Shown: positions 45,121 through 56,376 of the stretch, in pieces
Numbering within the stretch: the first letter of the stretch is position 1
Layout of the letters: every line of letters begins with the position of its first letter
NCBI GenBank assembly: GCA_031772625.1
Contig: CM062805.1
Coordinates: 800,175,119 to 800,239,118, forward strand
Direction of reading: 5' to 3'
From: Pinus tabuliformis
Taxonomy: Eukaryota > Streptophyta > Pinopsida > Pinales > Pinaceae
DNA: 64,000 bases
Program-made: the position numbers and the translations under genes
The notes under the pieces: model-generated
Told to the model about the DNA's origin: nothing
The model's database searches: none
What the model saw: the letters and a program-made list of their open reading frames with translations, nothing else

Positions 45121-46145
45121 GTTGCCAATACCTACGGATAAGTATATCTTCCCTAAGTGGGTAGTTACACTTAGAACAACTGAAATAATTATGTTTAACC
45201 TTTTCCTCTAATAAACAAATAAGATAAAAGAACCTACTTGTGATCCTTCGCTTCCTTTGATCTCCTTTGAGTTTCTCTTTTCGCTGCCACTCAAAATAAA
45301 TTCGCTCAATTGGTACCTGCCAACATAAATAAAAGATGAAAACAATAAAAGCATATGATCTATTTATTGTAAACAAATGGAATCGACAACATTTGAACAT
45401 ACATTCATCACAGATATAGACAAAAGTTTTGGAAAAGGAACAAACAACTTTATTGATTGATAGAAGGATAAGTTACACCCAATGTGGTTCGATCTCATGT
45501 CGCTCATCTAGCTTAGTCCAAGCCATCATCACACCAATAGCAACATCAATCCAGCATCATATCATTACTTTGATAATGATTTGAAGTCTCTAAACCAACA
45601 ATATTTATCTATAATATCCAAGCCCACTTGGCTCTATGATGGGAGGCCAATTTATAGATGAATGCAAGTGTTTTTGTCATTAATATGGCATTGAATGGTC
45701 TTCCATAATTGGATGATTAGTTTGCATGTTCAATGGGATGAGAGGATAGAGGATTAGATGATCCAAGGCTATCCTAAGTCGTGCTCATGTTGATAGGATA
45801 GAAGTTGGGTTCCTTCTGGAAGGCTCTAGAAAGGAGGAATATACTCAAGATCCAATGAACATTTCAAGGATTCTCGCCCAGTATAGGCTTGAGTGGGATT
45901 AGGTGCTCTACAACACAGCCTTGAATGGGGCTACCTACTCTGCAAATCACTTACCTGTGACTAGGGGTGCATTGGTGACACAATGAAGCACTTCAGTAGG
46001 GTTTGAAGTCAGGAAACTCTCATGGATGAAAAAACTCAATGAGGTGGCATGCCTAGGGCATGTAGCAACTGAATTAGGGTTTGATAGATCCTGTTTACAC
46101 TGATCTGATCATTTGGGAGTGATGTTCCCAACTAGACCTCTAACA
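45121..46145 (-). repeat. 5' LTR of element D
   Basis: Pairs with 18204-19234; ends ctctaaca on the + strand, followed by TSD GGTAC. The homology starts at acctacggataagt (45130), so the U5 end seems ~16 bp shorter than in the other copy. TATA-like atttata at 45650-45656 (- strand tataaat). Confidence 0.85.
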
Positions 46146-46804
46146 GGTACTACCTGAATCAATAAGCACTATTACCTTTTTCTTCTTGATATGTCCTTCT
46201 ATCTGATAGTTTGAGGAGTGGTTATTTCAGCCAATGCATCATAAGATATGGTTGAATTCATTTCTTCTTTTTGTATGCTTGTTCCTGGTGTGTATCCTCT
46301 TCTTTCGATGTTTCTTGTTCAATCTATCTAAAATAATTTCTTCTAAGCACACTTGTGACCTTTAGTGTATTTTCTATGACAATTGTAACAAAGCACTTTT
46401 GCTATTTTTCTTCCAATTTTTGTGGTGTCAACCTTGTAGGTTTTGGAAGGCTAGGGGAAACAACACTTTCATCTTTATAGTTGTGATTGGTAGGCTTCCT
46501 TATTGCCATAATTTTTCTTCCCAACCTGAATGTCTTCTACAATGAATCAGGTTCCCAAATGCGAACCACATGTTGGATGTTATCCTTTAATGTCCCTATG
46601 AAAACATCAATCCTATGCTCCTCTCGAATATCTTTTACCCTTATATTCAATTTTTGAAATCCCTCAATGTGCTCCACCATTGAACCTTTTTGTTTGAGAT
46701 TTATCAATTGGCTAAAAAAAGTGTTTATTTTTGTATCCTCATAATGTGCAATCATTTCTTCTGTAAAAGTTACCCAAGTGACAATTTGTTTACAAGAGAA
46801 AAGA
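46146..46804 (-). pseudogene. Gag C-part, zinc knuckle and start of protease of C
   Basis: On the - strand from 46755: MIAHYEDTKINTFFSQLINL, KQKGSMVEHIEGFQKLNIRV, DVFIGTLKDNIQHVVRI, typical chromovirus Gag. Then a zinc knuckle near 46380 (CYNCHRKYTKGHKC), an acidic segment, and VIVLIDSGST at 46146-46175, the protease active site, where D cuts the gene. Several stops. Its N-part resumes at 49707 beyond H. Confidence 0.8.
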
Positions 46805-47139
46805 TGTTATGAAACCAACTCACAAAAAGATAGAAAAGAGAGATAAAGGCCTTAGAATTTAGCCTCTTCAAGGGGGAAACCTCCTTTACATTACACAAAT
46901 GAACAATTCTTGGATGATACAAATGAAAAGACCTCCTTTCTATATATAGGATTCTAAGGGGTCATAATATAATGAAAGCCGACATAACAATAATAATTTA
47001 AGGGCACAAGAATAACAATAGCATAGGCTTCTATGGGGCACAATAATAACAATACGGGGACTACATGGGCACAACAATATAATAAAGGGGTTACACTAAT
47101 AAAAATGAGGGGTTACACTAGTAGTATAGGGACCTAACA
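46805..47139 (-). repeat. 3' LTR of H
   Basis: 335 bp; pairs with 49374-49706. The complement of the PPT, tgcccctctccttc, follows at 47140. Confidence 0.85.
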
Positions 47140-49373
47140 TGCCCCTCTCCTTCAAAAAGTGTTGCCCTCAATGCTTGAGTATTTATGGATGCTTTTGCGT
47201 AAAATTCTCGTCCTCCCATGTGGAATCTTCAGTGGGTAAGTTCTTCCACTTGATGAGATACCTTGGAATTGATCAATTTCATATATTTCGGGTTCTTATT
47301 TCCGTGCCTGCTTCAGGTTCCAATATGATTTTTCCTTCCTCATAAAGTTATGAAAATATTGTTTGAACTGGGAGCTTGTCACTTATAACCTTCTTTAAGC
47401 ATGAAGCAAGGAAAACTCGGGGCACTCGGGAAGATGCAGGAAGCTCCAATTTTTATTCCATAGTACCAATTTGTTGTAGCACCTTGTAAGGACCATAGTA
47501 CTTTGGTGATAATTTATTATCCTTCCTAGCTTTCTTGAGGGACATTTCTTATGGTTGTACTCGTAAAAATACCCAGTCACCTGTATTAAAAGTTATTTAG
47601 TTGCGATATTGATCTGCCTATTGTTTCGTTCATTTCTACGCGAAAGTGAGGTTATCATTTTTCTTCTTCACATGTTCTTCTATATTGAGAGTTTGAGGAG
47701 TGGTAATTCCTCCAAATTCATTACAAGGTATGGTTGCATTCATTTCTTCTTTCTCTGGGGTTGGTTCCTAGTGTATATCCTCTTCTTTTGACATTTCTTG
47801 ATCCTTTTCCTCCTCCTCTTCACAATCAACGTAAAATAATTTCTTCTTAGCACACTTATGACCTTTACTATATTTTCTATCACAACTGTAACAAAGGTAA
47901 TTTTCTCCTTTTTCTTCCAATTATTGTGGTGTCAACCTTGTAGGTTGTGGAAGGCTAGGAGAAACAACGCTTCCATCTTTATAATTGTGAGTGGCAGGAT
48001 TCCTTGTTGCCATAATTTTGCTTTCAATTTTTCTTTCTAGTCTAAATTCCTTCTCCAATGAATCAAGTTTCCAAATACGAACATCATGTTTAATGGTATC
48101 CTTTGAATTCCCTATGAAGACATGAATCCTCTGCTTCTCTGGAATATCATTTATCGTATATTCAATTTTTGGAATTCCTCAATGTGCTTTGCCATTGAAC
48201 CCTTTTTTTTAGATTTATCAATTGGCTAAAGAAGGTGTTTCTCTTCGTATCCTCATAACGTGCTATCATTTCCTCCATAAAAATTGACCAAGTGACAAGT
48301 GGTTTACGAGCAAAAAGCCCTTTATACCATAAAAATTATTTCAATTCTAAATATAAAGATGTAATACGTACCTTTTGTAACAGTTGCACATCGTGTAGAT
48401 GAAAATATTTCTCCATCTATAGTATCCATGTTATGGGATCCTTGCCATCAAACATCCTCATATCGATATTTGGAATATGGTGGGTCTTCATCCAATCTTA
48501 GATTCTATGAAATCATGATTAACATTTAACTTTTTTCTCATCATGAGTTTCCTCTACTACCTTTTCGTCATTAGGAAGCCTTTCTTATAGTAGCTTTGTC
48601 CCACCTTCCTTCAAGCCTTCCATGTATTTCTTCAAATCTTCCATGCCTTTCTTCCAATATCCTTTCATACCATCGATATCAGCTTCCATGGAATAGATAA
48701 AATTATTTATCTTAGCTTCGATCACATTCGTCAAATCAACCATCCAATTTTGATTAATAGGTGTTTCTATTTTCTTTATTCGAGTCATTTTTTTCTTTCT
48801 TTTAGCAACTCGATATTTAATCTATTGTATCTCGCAAAATATTGGATCTCCAAGGTATAAACTTATGACCTGCACTAGCCCTATATGTACTCTTTCCAAT
48901 TCCACCACTCTGATTGAAATTGGATTCCCCAATAAAGATTTATGCCCAATATCCCAAGATGACGTGATTATACACTTTTTCAGTAGAGATAACTTGTACA
49001 AAGTTCCACATGTCACTATTTCAACATTCAAACCTAAAATTGACACAAAAAACAACTACAATTTGTCCTATTTCTATAACTTCTTACGGAATTTCAATCT
49101 GATGCTCAAAGAGAAAGCTATGATGATTTTCCCAAGGGAACTTGTTTGGAATGTAATTCGGGAGTCTGCAAAAACGATAACTTCCTCAGATCATATATCT
49201 GAAAGTATAGTGAGAAAAGATATGAAATTTAGATCTAAAGTTTAACGAGAGTTTGTATCAAATGGGTTTTTTTTTAGCTTCTGAAAATTCATAGAGCAAA
49301 ATGTTATAGAGAAAATGCCACGATGGCCTGTTTGGAGCAGCAAAACACTAGAATCCAAAGCTCTAATACCAAA
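47140..49373 (-). pseudogene. Gag and integrase-end remnants of H
   Basis: Bases 47140-47650 match the C integrase C-terminus and chromodomain (6184-6575 and 15344-15470). At about 47655 the sequence jumps to gag: a zinc knuckle near 47885 (CYSCDRKYSKGHKC) and Gag sequence to about 48480. The 48585-48788 frame (MTRIKKIETPINQNWMVDLT, MEDLKKYMEGLKEGGTKLL) is the Gag N-terminus. 48800-49373 is leader. The missing pol and many stops show that H cannot move by itself. Confidence 0.75.
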
Positions 49374-49706
49374 TGTTATGAAACCAACTCATAAAAAGAT
49401 AGAAAAGAGAGATAAACACCTTAGAATTCAGCCTCTTCGAGGGGGAAACGTCCTTCACATTACACAAATGAACAATTCTTGGATGATACAAATGACAAGG
49501 CCTCCTTTCTATATATATGATTCTAAGGGGTCATAATATAATCAGAACCGACATAACAATAATAATGTAAGGGCACAACAATAACAATAGTGAGCTTCTA
49601 TGGGGAACAATAATAAAAATATGGGGACTACATGGGCACAACAATATAATAAGGGGGTTACGCTAATAACAATAAGGGGTTACACTAGTAGTATAGGGAC
49701 CTAACA
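49374..49706 (-). repeat. 5' LTR of H
   Basis: 333 bp; the other member of the H LTR pair. Confidence 0.85.
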
Positions 49707-50199
49707 AAAACCATCGATACCATACAAAATTATTAGGTTCCAAAGATAAAGTTGCAATGCATACCTTTTGTGCATTTTGCACATTATGGAGATCGAAATA
49801 TTGCTCCATATGTAGTATCCATGTTACAAGATCCTTTCCATCAAACTTCCTCATATCAATCTTTGGAACATGGTGGGTCTTCAATCCAACGTTAGAGTCT
49901 ATGAAATCACAATTAACATTTCTTTTGTTCTCATCATGACTTTCCTTTACTACCCTTTTTCCATTAGTAAGAATTCCTTGTAGCAACGTTGTCAAATCTA
50001 TCTTCAAATATTCCATGTTTCCTTTAATTTTTGCTTCTATACCATCCATCTTAGCTTCCATGCCATCCAACTTAGCTTCCACACCATTCATCTGAGCTTC
50101 CACGCCATTCTTTAAACCATCCATCTTAGCTTCCATGCCTTTGTTTAAACCATCCATATTAGCTTCTGTTACTTTTTGTGAGAATGAAATTTGTTGCAT
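49707..50199 (-). pseudogene. Gag N-terminus of C with heptad repeats
   Basis: The - strand frame starts MQQISFSQKVTEANMDGLNK. It has about six tandem seven-residue units of the type (M/V/I)EAKMDG, a likely coiled coil, at about residues 20-60. Then IDMRKFDGKDLVTWILHMEQ, YFDLHNVQNAQKVCIATLSL, the start of the Ty3 Gag core. It is cut by the H LTR at 49706; the last ~13 residues of the open frame come from H. Confidence 0.82.
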
Positions 50200-50987
50200 T
50201 TGGTCTCATAATTTTGATATATCATGTTGCATTTCTTCCTCTTTTTCATGATTCATGGTACATATTTCAGGTTGCTTACTAGGTGTTTCCTTTTTCTTCC
50301 TTTAGGGCATTAATTAATGATAATTGTGCTTCATTATGTCCTTTTAATACTTTCAAACTTATTTTTCAAACCAAACTTATGTAAAATTTTAGAAAGACTA
50401 CACAACTTTTTTGGCTTTGTAGGAGCTTGATATTGAATTGGTTGTATCTCTGTAATTAAAGATCTCTAAGGTATGAAATTTCATCCTGTGGTAACCATGT
50501 GCATTCTTGTTCCAACCCCACAAGTCTGATCAAGATTCGATTCTCCAAATAAGAGTTATTTTAAATCTCCCACAATGACCTAATTATAGACTGGTTCAGT
50601 AGAGTGAACTTGTACAAAGTGCCACCTTACACTATTTCGACCTTAGGACCTAAAACCGATACACAGAAAACTACAGTCCATCCTCGTTCTGTAACTTTTT
50701 ATGAAATTTCATTCTGATTCTTAGAGAGATAGTTATGATGATTTTCTTGAGGTAATGTGTTTGAGATATAATTCGGGATCCTGCAAAAACCATAACTTCC
50801 TTGGACCATATATCTAAAAAGATAGTGAGACGAGATCTGAAATTCATACCAGAGGTTCAATACGATTTCGGTTCAAATGGGTTTTAATTTTATCTTCTGA
50901 AACTTCATAGAAAAAATTGATAGTGAAAATTTCACGATGATCTGTTTGAAGCAGTGAAACCCTAGAATCCAAAGCTCTGATACCAAT
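50200..50987 (-). other. Leader and PBS of C
   Basis: Noncoding leader. The PBS ttggtatcagagct (- strand) lies at about 50972-50987, adjacent to the LTR. A matching leader lies in H at 48800-49373. Confidence 0.65.
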
Positions 50988-51322
50988 TGTTATGCAACTA
51001 GCTCACAAAATAGAAGAAAAGATAGAGAAATGACTTCAAAATCAGCCTCTTTAAAGGGGAAACCTCCTTTACATTACACAAATAAACAATTCTTGGATGC
51101 TACAAATGACAATACCTCCTTTCTATATATAAGAGTCTAAATATTCATAATAGAGTCAAGGAAACATAACAATAATAATGTAAGGGCACAATAATAACAA
51201 TAGTGGGCTTCTATGGGGCACAATAATAACAATATGGGGACAACATGGGCAGAAAAATAACAATAAGGGGCTACAATGACAATAATAATAAAGGAATACA
51301 CTAGTATTATAGGGGCCTAACA
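50988..51322 (-). repeat. 5' LTR of chromovirus C (335 bp)
   Basis: Pairs with 5850-6183. TATA-like ctatatataa at 51123-51132. It borders the resumed RT of B. Confidence 0.85.
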
Positions 51323-53541
51323 TGTTGATATTGCTAAGAGAGCATCAGTTGCATGCCAAGCTTAGCAAGTGGAGCTTCTATTAGACATAGGTGCATTACT
51401 TGGGACATGTCATTTCCAAGGAAGGAATAGTAGTAGATCCAAAAAAGATAAGGGCCATAATGGAGTGGGAAGCTCCTAAGAATGTGGATGCATTGCATGT
51501 CCTATCACATCATTGCAAAGGAAAGGTAAGAAGTTCGAATGGAACGACGAATGTGTGACTAGTTTTGAGAAACTCAAGCAGTTGTTGACACATGCACTAG
51601 TATTAAATATTTGAGATTCAGACAAAGAGTTTGTAGTGTGTAAAAATTCTTGGAAGAGTGGACTTGGTGGAGTTCTCATGCAAGAAGAATAGGTAGTGTG
51701 CTATGAATCATGGAAACTGAATGAGCACAAGCAGAACCATCCGACACATGATATTGAGCTAGAAACGATCATACATGCATTGAAGGTGTGGAGGCACTTT
51801 CCTCTTGGTAGGAGGTTTGTACCAATGAGTGATCACAATGATTTGAGGTTTTTGTTTGACCAACTGAATCTAAACACCAGGCAAGCTAGATGGTTGGAAA
51901 CCCTTAGTGAGTTAGACTTCAATATCAAATACATCAAAGGAAAGGAGAACTAGGTTGCATATTCTCTTAGCAGGAAGGTACATGTAAATAATATAGCAGC
52001 TATGAGCCCTTATGGGACAAAGTTATATGATAGGATCTTGCAGGTAGGAAAAGAGGATGAAACGTACATGGAAATCATGCACATGTTGTAGCAGAGTACA
52101 GGTACATGTATAGGTGTAGGTGTATGTACATGTATGAGCAAAAGTACAGGTGAAGGTACATGTGTAGGTATAGGTATAGGTATAGGTGATCAGGATGCAG
52201 ACTATCATCTCATAGCAGATGGTTTGGTGAGATTCAGGTACATGATATATGTGTCGAATTGCAGTGAGAACAAGAAGCTTATCTTGAGGGAGCTTCACAT
52301 CAAGCCCTTCTTGGGTCACCCAAGATATCAAAAGACATTTACAGCAATGAATAATTTCTACTATTGGCCAAATTTGAATAAGGAAGTTGCAATGTTTGTG
52401 GCTAGATGTTTAGATTGTTAGTAGGTAAAGGAAGAATGTAAGCTTCCTGGTGGCCTACTACAACCTATTACAATTTTGGAATGGAAATGGGAGGTCATTT
52501 CCATTGGTTTCATTACAGCTATTCCGAGGATAATGAGACAACATGATTCTATTATGGTCGTGGTCAACAGGTTGAGAAAGGTATCTCACTTCATTCCAGT
52601 AAAGACTATGTATTCAGCCAGTGAGGTAGCATAGGTTTTTACCAGAGAGATAGTGATTACATGGTGTTCTGAATAAGATTTTGTCGAATAGGGATGAAAA
52701 TTTCACTTCTAAGTTTTGGAAGGAGCTATTTATCTTTTTGGGTACAGAGTTGGTCTTTAATACAACTTCTTATCCACAGATAGATTGACGGACAAAAAGG
52801 GTCAATATGATATTGGAGAATATGCTTAGGATGTACGTGATGCACCAACGGAGGATATGGGAGGATTATTTTCCATTGGTTGAGTTTGCATACAAAAATG
52901 GTTATCAAGAGTCATTGAGGATGAGTACTTTCGAGGCATTGTATGGACAGAGTTGTAATACTGCCATTAGCCGGAGTTATCCAATGCACAAGGTACTTAT
53001 TGGATCAGATATGTTGGTAGACATGGAACAAGAAATGCAGGTTATAAAGAATAATCTAAAGGAAACACAGGATAGATAGAAGATTTACGCGGACCAAGAT
53101 AGAATATTCAATGAGTTTCAGATTGGGGAGCATGTGTATTTTCACATCAAGCCCAAGAAGAGGTATTTGAGGATTGGATCATGTGCCAAGTTCGCACCGC
53201 CGTATTACGAGCCTTTTGAGATCCTTGAAAGGATTGCGCCAATAGACTATTGACTTGCATTGCCTCCAACAATGAAATTCCATGATGTTTTCCATATTTC
53301 ATTGCTTAAGCGGTATATAAAGGAAGTTGATGATGTTATTGATTGGTCTATGTTGCAGGTTGAGCAAGAAGGAGAGTTCCAAATGGAGGCTGAGTGCATA
53401 TTGCAGTGGGAGCAACTAATGCTTAGGAATAGATCCATAGAGCAATTTAAAGTGAAATGGTATCACTTTGGTTCTGAAGAAGCTACATGGGAGATGGTGG
53501 ATCAGATGCAGGCCCCGTGTCTTTCATTGTTTACCAGTTGA
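51323..53541 (+). pseudogene. RT end, RNase H, integrase and chromodomain of B (right half)
   Basis: Continues RT across C: LLREHQLHAKLSKWSF, VHYLGHVISKEGIVVDPKKI. RNase H: DKEFVVCKNSWKSGLGGVLM, HDIELETIIHALKVWRHF, DFNIKYIKGKEN. The integrase HHCC is at 52290-52421 (HIKPFLGHPRYQKTF, YWPNLNKEVAMFVARCLDC). The core is decayed (MVVVNRLRKVSHF-like near 52550; PQIDxRTKRVN near 52780). Then MSTFEALYGQSCNTAISR, and MKFHDVFHISLLKRY near 53275. A chromodomain ends the protein: SIEQFKVKWYHFGSEEATWE. Long LTRs and this chromodomain suggest the Tekay/Del group. Many stops. Confidence 0.85.
52094..52190 (+). repeat. Short minisatellite of GTATAG/GTACATGT units
   Basis: Irregular tandem units such as aggtacatgtataggtgtag and ggtataggtataggtatagg, inside the spacer between RNase H and integrase of B. 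Probably replication slippage in a decayed element. Confidence 0.7.
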
Positions 53542-53849
53542 GGCAAATAAGTTTTGGTTTGACGTTTGGTATATGTTTGGAATATTTTTTGTTGATGTTT
53601 TGGTATATGTGTATATGTATATGGATGTAAATACTGCCATGAACTAAGTTATAAAGCTCCAATAAGAGGTATGGTTGTTATCTTGTCATGTTGTCATGAT
53701 GTTTTTCTTTTGAGTAGGTCCTTCATTGTAAATACTGCAACGAGCTAAGTTATAAAGCTCCATCGGCAGTATGTTTTCTTTTCAGCGGTTTTACTAAGGT
53801 ATTGGTGTGGTTTAACTCTGAGGATGGTGTTCCCCAAGGAAGAGGGTTC
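53542..53849 (+). other. 3' untranslated region and PPT of B
   Basis: No ORF. The block actgc(c/a)atgaactaagttataaagctcc occurs twice (about 53632-53662 and 53734-53762). The PPT-like aaggaagagggttc ends at 53849. Confidence 0.6.
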
Positions 53850-56270
53850 TGTAACATCCCTCATGAAAATTGAATGTAATAAGAGTTAACAAAGTAAAAA
53901 TAAGAGCATGGTTAAGGGACACATATTCCAAGCTGAATGTTGGTACATTTATTTATGAAAATAAAAGAAATTAGGAGAAAAGTAAGGTGAAAAGTCATAG
54001 GTTACATGTGAGGAGGAAATTGAAGGAAAATAATGGAAAAAGAAGAAATTAGATGCATCATTAATAAAAAGGATTCTGAGGATCAGTTGGTAATCTTTTG
54101 TGAGTTTGGTTTTGGAGATCTCTTATTATTCTCTCTCTCTCACTCTTGGTCACTTAGAGTTTTCTTGGAGCACTCTAGCTTTGGATCAAGGAAGGAAAAG
54201 AAAGCAAAGGGAAAGGAATGGAACCAAAGATCAAGGAAGGAAGAGCTAGATCAAGAAGCCTCATCAAGAATAGTTGTAGGCAACATATTGCATGTGTGAT
54301 TTCCTAGCTAGTTTTGACATGCATGGATTTGAATGTTGGTGTATGGTTTTCTTGTTGTTAGTGGAATGGTTTTGCCGGGTTATGACAGTGGTTTTCAACC
54401 TAGCCTTTCCTTTTCTGGATGTCATGGTATGTTGGGGGATGTTTTTCTTAGTTTTGAGCTTTGGTTTACTAGATGGATTTCAAAATCTAGGGCATAGGTG
54501 GTCTCAAGGTTCATTCCCAAAGGCCTAGGAATCCCTTGATCAGTTTTGGTGGGATACACAATAAATTTTGATGGAGGAGTCTCGGTTTAGGGCCTAGTGA
54601 TCTAGGTTTGGATTGTGGTAAATCTTGAGAGACTGGTCTCGATTTAGGGCCTAGTGATTTGGGATTGGATTACAATAAAGCATAAGAGACAAGGAGATGG
54701 AAAATTCCTCAAGGATAGTGATGGATTCAAGATGCACTTCCAAGTTTGGTTTGGTTTTCTGATTGGAGCACTGGTTTTGGTGTGATCAGGGTATGGTGAG
54801 GGTGGAGGTGGTTTAACCTCTAGATTCCCTTGGTTGTTTTTGGATTGGTTTATCCATGAGATCCCACATTCATGCTTGGAAAATGGCACAAGGGTGAATG
54901 GCTAAAAGAAAGATTTGGTTCAACCATGTCTACAGTCAGGTGGTACGTGGAAGTCCCGAACCTGATCAAATTTGCCTATAATTAATGAAAGCTAAGTTCT
55001 CTTGTTTTTTACTTGGTTATATGTGGATTTAATGGTTGTTATATCTCTATTATTTCCATGGTTTTATGTTGGTTATAAGGATGGTTAATTGACTAGTTCA
55101 TGTCATGGTTATTTCATGTATTGACTTGTAATTATTGAAATGATGGATGCAAGACCTAATTCTTGTCATAATAGTTCAAGGGAGAAGGTGGTGATCCTTC
55201 TTGTCACGTGTCAGAAGAGTTTTCAACCATTCATGCTCTATCTTGTATCCTAGACCTGTAGATTGCATTGATGCCAAGTGTTTAACACAATTCCAGTCCC
55301 AGTTGGGGATGGTCAGTCCTAGTCTCGAGGTTTATTTTCGTTTTAATAGTCTTGTCATCACGTGTCTGATGGATTCTAAAAGATACAAGAATTTTTGGGA
55401 AAGTGGTCGAAATTATGGGCTATAAAAGTGCCTTAAATTCCATGGACGGTGGCTTAGTTCTACTGGGAAAACTCTCTCGACACTGGCATGCAGGCTTGTG
55501 AGAGCATTTAGAGGTCCTTGGACACTGAAATGCCCATAGCATGAGAGTTTCCAAATGTCGAGAGTTCTAAAAGATCAGTGGGATCCAGGGGCAAGATGTG
55601 TGAGTGGTTGGGATGTCTCCTGACGGTGTTGTTGCTGATTTGGAAGGCATGTTTGATTTGTGTCCACTGATTCCATTTCCTTAAGGTCACCAAGGGGGTT
55701 GAATCATATCATAGTATTCTCTCATCACATGTTTACCTTAGTTGGCTAGTTATTTGGGTAGATGTGGGAGGAGGGTGGCTACAATTTCCTAGCTGGTTTT
55801 GACATGCATGGCTTTGCATGTTGTTATATGGTTCTCTTGCTATGGGTGGCATGGATTTTCCAAGTTATCACTATGGTTTTCAACCTTTCCTTTTTTAGAT
55901 AGCCGTGGTGTGATGGGAATGTTATATCCAATTTGACATTTGGAATTACCAGATGGTTTTAGAATTCGAGGCGAAGGTGGTCTCAGGAAAATTTTCAAAG
56001 GGCTAGGAATCCCTTGATCGATTTTAGTGAGATACACAGTAAAGATTGAGCATGGAGTCTTAGTTAGGACCTAGTGATCTGGTGTGGATTGCGATAAAAC
56101 CCAAATACTGGTGTCTCATTTTAGGGCCTAGTGATTCAGTGTGGATTGCGGTAAATCCTAGGAGACAAGGAGATAGAAAATTCCTCAAGGATAGTGATGG
56201 AGTCTGAAGACATTCCAAGCTCAGTTTGGTTTTGTGATCTCGGTGTTTGTTTTGGTGAGATCATGGTTTA
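53850..56270 (+). repeat. 3' LTR of B, long, cut at its right side
   Basis: Starts tgtaacatccctc, typical of chromovirus LTRs. A TATA-like ctataaaagt lies at 55420-55429, which shows the LTR extends well beyond 55.4 kb. Bases about 54300-54790 and 55785-56265 are diverged direct repeats. The right end is lost at the junction with D2. Short ORFs are not supported. Confidence 0.65.
55420..55429 (+). promoter_or_regulatory. TATA box of the B LTR
   Basis: ctataaaagt, a consensus-like plant TATA box about 1.57 kb into the LTR. It lies between the two diverged repeat copies. Confidence 0.45.
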
Positions 56271-56376
56271 ATGAGGTGGCATGTTTAGGTCATGTAGCAA
56301 CTGAATTAGGGTTTGATATACCCTATTCACATTGCTTTGATCGTCAAGAGTGATGTTCCCAAATAGACCTGTAACA
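56270..56376 (-). repeat. Truncated 3' LTR of D2
   Basis: Matches 19128-19234 (aatgaggtggcatg ... cctgtaaca). The PPT complement gctgccccctaaag follows at 56377. Confidence 0.85.

Larger units (their letters stand above)
18204..46145 (-). mobile_element. Tat-like Ty3 element D, - strand, interrupted by F and E
   Basis: LTRs at 18204-19234 and about 45121-46145, TSD GGTAC on both sides (18199-18203 and 46146-46150). On the - strand the order is LTR, leader, low-complexity Gag, zinc knuckle, protease, RT, RNase H, integrase, second RNase H, an antisense ORF, the hairpin module, the PPT ctttagggggcagc and the LTR. Gene order, RT type and the antisense ORF fit the Tat lineage. LTRs differ at many positions, so it is older than A, E and probably F. 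It carries the F insertion at 30136-43584. Confidence 0.9.
46805..49706 (-). mobile_element. Element H, pol-deleted relative of C
   Basis: LTRs 46805-47139 (335 bp) and 49374-49706 (333 bp), both starting tgttatgaaacc and ending gggacctaaca, clearly related to the C LTRs but a distinct subfamily. The PBS on the - strand is ttggtattagagct. Flanks aaaga and aaaac give only a degenerate TSD. The internal 2.2 kb jumps from the chromodomain-end region to gag, with protease, RT, RNase H and most of integrase missing. Confidence 0.82.
5850..51322 (-). mobile_element. Ty3 chromovirus C, - strand, host of A, D and H
   Basis: LTRs at 5850-6183 and 50988-51322 frame gag-pol fragments in order on the - strand. 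The PBS next to the right LTR reads ttggtatcagagct on the - strand, matching the initiator tRNA-Met type. It inserted into the RT of B; the flanks are tgttt (5845-5849) and tgttg (51323-51327), a TSD with one mismatch. The integrase ends with a chromodomain, so this is a chromovirus; short LTRs and the tRNA-Met PBS suggest the Reina group. The LTR copies differ at many sites, so C is much older than A or E. Its coding region is split by three later insertions. Confidence 0.85.
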
